Shown here piece after piece: positions 60,915 through 64,000 of a stretch of DNA of 64,000 nt (position 1 is the first letter of the stretch; the number at the start of each line of letters is the position of its first letter). Source of the DNA: CAZMNY01 sp964567745 (GTDB lineage: Bacteria > Planctomycetota > Planctomycetia > Pirellulales > Pirellulaceae); assembly GCA_964567745.1 (NCBI GenBank), contig CAZMNY010000015.1, positions 1 to 64,000 on the forward strand, given 5' to 3'. Below the pieces are notes generated by a model. It saw only the letters and a program-made list of their open reading frames with translations, was not told the origin of the DNA and did not search any database. A program made the position numbers and the translations under genes.

Positions 60915-62984
60915 CTACTCGGCTGCGAATTGCCGTGCAGCTTCCTCGACGCGTATCGGGGCTTGGCATGTGAATTGTTCGCAGATGTAGACCATGGCGG
61001 ACGCGTCCTGCGGCGCTCGGTCTGCAAACGCGGAGTCGAGTGGGCTTGTCTTGGATTGGTCGCCTCGACGACATGCGACGACTTGATTGAGCGAGTAGCT
61101 CGCGCCGATTGTGCGAAGGAGCAAGTCGGTCGCGTCCGGCTCGGCTGATGACGAAGCTGGTGCGGCGATGATGATCTCTCGAAATGGGCCGAGCATCATG
61201 TCAAGCGTGATCAACATCTGCCCGGCGGCTGCGGGAGATTTGGCGACCAGATCGCCTGTCGATTGGAAAGCGCTTTCGGCCGCGTCGAGATAGTTTGTTC
61301 GACCCGTGAGGCGTCCGAGTCGGAAAAGCGATGTAGCCGCCATGGCTGTGCTGCTTGGAACGCTGCTGTCGTGGAGATCTTTGTTTCGCGCTATCAGGCG
61401 CTCGTGATCCGACGCGGTAAAGAAGAAGCCGCCGTGCTCCGAATCTTGAAATCGGCTCAACATTTGATCGGCAAGATCGCAGGCCGCCCCGACCCAACGC
61501 TCGTCAAAGGTCGCTTCGTACAAGGTCACGAAGGCGTTGGCGAGATACGAGTAGTCCTCAAGGTACGCGTTGAATTTAGCCTCGCCGTTTCTCCAACTGT
61601 GAAGCAAGCGACCATCGCTCGTTCGCATTCTCTCCCAAACAAACTCGGCGGCTCGGACAGCCGCAGCGCGATAGACATCGCTGTCGAAAGCGATCGCGGC
61701 TCGCGACATGCTGTGGATCATCAGCCCATTCCAACTGGCCAAGATTTTGTCGTCCTTGCCCGGTCGAATTCGAGTTTCCCGATGCTGGCGCAGTTGTTCT
61801 CGATCTTCCGCCAATTGCTGTTTCAGCTCGTCTACGTCCCACTGTTTGAGCTCGGCGCACTGTTCGATTGTCTTTGGCAAATTCGGAATGTTTTGCCCTT
61901 CAAAGTTACCATTTTCGGTGATGTCGTAGACGTAACAAAACTGGTCGCCTCGATCGGTGCCGAGGACTTCGAGCACTTCGGTTGGGGACCATACATAGAA
62001 TTTTCCTTCGACGCCTTCACTGTCCGCGTCTTCCGTGCTGTGAAATCCACCGAGCTCGTCGGTCATTTCGCGGATGATATAGTCAAGCGTCTCTTTGGCT
62101 GTTTGAGCGTACGCGTGCTCGCGCGTAGCCAAGTGCGCGTCGATGTAGACCTCGGCGAGCAGTGCATTGTCGTAGAGCATCTTTTCGAAGTGGGGCACGA
62201 GCCATCGTTCATCGACGCTGTATCTCGCGAAGCCCCCGGCCAAATGATCGTAGATGCCGCCGCCGGCCATTTTGTCGAGATTCAGCTTCACCATGTCGAG
62301 CGACGTTTGGTCGCCGGTGCGGCACCATAGCCTCAACAAGACTTGCAGATCCATCGCGTGCGGAAACTTCGGCGCTTGCCCGAATCCGCCATGGGTGAAA
62401 TCGAAAATCCTCTGCATCGACGCGCCGGCGTTCTCCAGCAAGCTCGTCTCCATCTCGCACGCGGGGATCGCTGCTTGCCCCGCCGAGACGCTTTGCACTC
62501 GTCGAGCCATTTCGCCGGCCTGTTCGATCGCCATCTCTTTGCGGTTCTTCCAAGCATCGTCGACGCCCATGATCACTTCATCAAAACCAGGCATCCCCAT
62601 CTTGCGGCTCGGCGGCCAGTACGTACCGCCGTAAAACGGTTCAAGGTCCGGCGTGAGAAACACGGACATCGGCCAACCGCCTCGGCCTGTCATGATCTGC
62701 ACGGCGTTCATGTAGACTTGGTCGAGATCCGGTCGTTCTTCGCGGTCGACTTTCACGCAAACAAAGCGTTCGTTCAGCGACTTCGCGATAGCCTCGTTCT
62801 CGAAACTCTCGTGCTCCATCACGTGGCACCAGTGGCAAGCTGAATAGCCGATCGACAAGAAGATCGGCTTGTTCTCGTCCTTCGACCGCGCGAGCGCGTC
62901 AGTTCCCCAGGGCATCCAATCGACCGGGTTCTCGGCGTGTTGGAGCAAGTACGGACTGGTTTCGTTGGCCAGCTGGTTTGTCAT
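60915..62984 (-). CDS. YyaL/SPATA20-type thioredoxin-domain protein (DUF255)
   Basis: The 689-residue product has an N-terminal thioredoxin-like DUF255 domain with the family start NETSPYLLQHAENPVDWMPW and the active-site-like CHWCHVM near residue 50, then VDREERPDLDQVYM and GGWPMSVFLTPDLEPFYGGTYWPP. The rest is an alpha/alpha-barrel like N-acyl-glucosamine epimerases, with GGIYDHLAGGFARYSVDERW and TRIRPGKDDKILASWNGLMI. Length fits the family. Its true reaction is not established. No signal peptide, so cytoplasmic. Confidence 0.93.
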   Translation of the reverse strand: MTNQLANETSPYLLQHAENPVDWMPWGTDALARSKDENKPIFLSIGYSACHWCHVMEHESFENEAIAKSLNERFVCVKVDREERPDLDQVYMNAVQIMTGRGGWPMSVFLTPDLEPFYGGTYWPPSRKMGMPGFDEVIMGVDDAWKNRKEMAIEQAGEMARRVQSVSAGQAAIPACEMETSLLENAGASMQRIFDFTHGGFGQAPKFPHAMDLQVLLRLWCRTGDQTSLDMVKLNLDKMAGGGIYDHLAGGFARYSVDERWLVPHFEKMLYDNALLAEVYIDAHLATREHAYAQTAKETLDYIIREMTDELGGFHSTEDADSEGVEGKFYVWSPTEVLEVLGTDRGDQFCYVYDITENGNFEGQNIPNLPKTIEQCAELKQWDVDELKQQLAEDREQLRQHRETRIRPGKDDKILASWNGLMIHSMSRAAIAFDSDVYRAAAVRAAEFVWERMRTSDGRLLHSWRNGEAKFNAYLEDYSYLANAFVTLYEATFDERWVGAACDLADQMLSRFQDSEHGGFFFTASDHERLIARNKDLHDSSVPSSTAMAATSLFRLGRLTGRTNYLDAAESAFQSTGDLVAKSPAAAGQMLITLDMMLGPFREIIIAAPASSSAEPDATDLLLRTIGASYSLNQVVACRRGDQSKTSPLDSAFADRAPQDASAMVYICEQFTCQAPIRVEEAARQFAAE

Positions 62985-63060
62985 AGCGAACCTTCAGAAA
63001 AGAGCCGGTCAATGAGCGGTTGATGCGTTAACGTACGTGCTGAGCGACGGCGTCGGATGC

Positions 63061-63855
63061 TTATGAAAAAGTCTGGTCGGCACCGGGGAATTCGCTTCGC
63101 TGCACTTCGCTGCAATACGACTTGACGGCCGAAGACATCATCTCGCCGACATCGACATAGGACTTAACGAAACTCGGCACGTAACCACTGGTTAATCCGA
63201 GCAAGTCGTTAGTGACAAGCACTTGACCGTCGCAGCCCGCACCAGCTCCGATTCCAATCGTGGGAATCGCGAGCTGTTTCGACAGTCGCGCGGCGGTGTC
63301 GCCTTGGACGCATTCGACGACCATCGAAAACGCGCCCGCCTTTTCGGCGGCAAACGCATCCTCCATCAAAGCGTCTTCGTCTCGCTGCACTCGGTAACCG
63401 GTCAGGTGTACGCTTTGAGGCCGCAGGCCGACATGCGCCATCACCGGGATACCGGCCGTGAAGAGCGCCTCAATGACCGTCGCTTGCGCGGCGCCGCCTT
63501 CCAGCTTGACGGCCTGACAACCGGTCTCTTTCATGACTCGAGCCGCATCGTCAATGACTCGATCGATCGCGTGGTGGTTGACGGGAAAGGGAATGTCCAC
63601 CACCACCATCGCTCGCTTGACTGCGCGGCATACGATCTCGGCGTGATAAATGATTTGATCAAGCGTTACCGGAATCGTTGTGCCGTGCCCTTGCACGACC
63701 ATCGCCAAACTGTCGCCCACGAGAATCCCGTCAATTCCGGATTCGTCCAGAATCCTAGCGGTGGAATAATCGTACGCGGTTAACATCGTGATCTTTTGAC
63801 TTTTCCGTTTCATCGCCGCAAAAGTGGCGACCGTCACGGGTTTGGAATCAGACAT
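63061..63855 (-). CDS. panB: 3-methyl-2-oxobutanoate hydroxymethyltransferase
   Basis: The 264-residue enzyme transfers a hydroxymethyl group from methylenetetrahydrofolate to 2-oxoisovalerate, the first step of pantothenate synthesis. Seen are MLTAYDYSTARILDESG, the metal-site segment LVGDSLAMVVQGH, VVVDIPF, AVKLEGG, PVMAHVGLRPQS and GIGAGAGCDGQVLV. Starts are possible at 63855 and 63864; the open frame to 63951 adds a tail that family members lack. Length with 63855 fits the normal 260-280. No panC is in view. Confidence 0.95.
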   Translation of the reverse strand: MSDSKPVTVATFAAMKRKSQKITMLTAYDYSTARILDESGIDGILVGDSLAMVVQGHGTTIPVTLDQIIYHAEIVCRAVKRAMVVVDIPFPVNHHAIDRVIDDAARVMKETGCQAVKLEGGAAQATVIEALFTAGIPVMAHVGLRPQSVHLTGYRVQRDEDALMEDAFAAEKAGAFSMVVECVQGDTAARLSKQLAIPTIGIGAGAGCDGQVLVTNDLLGLTSGYVPSFVKSYVDVGEMMSSAVKSYCSEVQRSEFPGADQTFS

Positions 63856-64000
63856 GACACCCATCTTTTGTTGAATGAGTCGAGCGGGGTTCGCGCCGCA
63901 AATTACCAGGGAATGTGGTAAGTAAACGGCGTCTGCGTTTTTCAGCCGCATGCAAACCTGAAGCAGCCCTGCTTCGAGATGAACTGCGCATTGTGACGGC

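Noticed and set aside
1..64000. tRNA, rRNA or transposase genes
   Set aside because: I scanned the gaps for cloverleaf-type ends and the frames for transposase or integrase motifs and saw none; a covariance-model search would be decisive.

Overview
The window looks like chromosomal DNA from a planctomycete, most likely of the Pirellula/Blastopirellula group. This rests on protein families and not on any RNA gene, since no rRNA or tRNA is visible. Typical families present are DUF1559 prepilin-like proteins, DUF1501, DUF1570 and DUF1571 proteins, DUF1080 joined to a PQQ-type dehydrogenase, Gfo/Idh/MocA oxidoreductases with twin-arginine signals, WPQFRGP beta-propellers and a planctomycete-type ECF sigma factor. 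A run of 10 N at 56175-56184 with poor G-rich flanks shows that this is a draft assembly.

Layout. 1-11.5 kb: a decayed leucine-rich-repeat gene, then minus-strand exported catabolic genes (double esterase, pectate-lyase-like beta-helix, beta-propeller), a D-2-hydroxyacid dehydrogenase, a creatininase-family amidohydrolase and an unknown protein. These are followed on the plus strand by a DUF1080-glucose/sorbosone dehydrogenase fusion and a solute-binding lipoprotein. 11.8-32.6 kb: a mixed region with three gluzincin-type (HExxH) exported proteins, a methyltransferase, gap, an ECF sigma gene broken by one stop codon, a Gfo/Idh oxidoreductase, a sulfatase-modifying-factor-like protein, an STN-like protein, a parvulin isomerase, a zinc-ribbon/DUF1559-like protein, a DUF1571 protein, a primase-like/HAD fusion and a DUF1501 protein. 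Dispersed repeats fill many of the gaps here.

32.8-40.8 kb: a tightly coupled minus-strand operon for a type-II-secretion/type-IV-filament machine. It has one GspE ATPase, three consecutive GspF-like proteins, three minor pseudopilin-like proteins, a DUF1559 protein in the major-pseudopilin position and a small anchored protein. 40.9-56.1 kb: housekeeping genes (carB, argH, hemA with a CcsA/HemX-like membrane protein, scpB, a cysteine desulfurase), a HEAT-repeat protein, a sigma-54 activator and a quinone-oxidoreductase-like protein. 56.4-64 kb, after the gap: a double DUF3467 protein, a 1072-residue protein joining all three parts of the AmmeMemoRadiSam system, a small membrane protein, a YyaL/SPATA20-type thioredoxin-domain protein and panB.

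The most striking items are the three-in-one AmmeMemoRadiSam polypeptide with an apparent degenerate second AMMECR1 unit, the primase-like/HAD fusion, and the filament operon with three GspF genes that carries a DUF1559 protein. All functions are inferred from motifs by eye; no database search was run.
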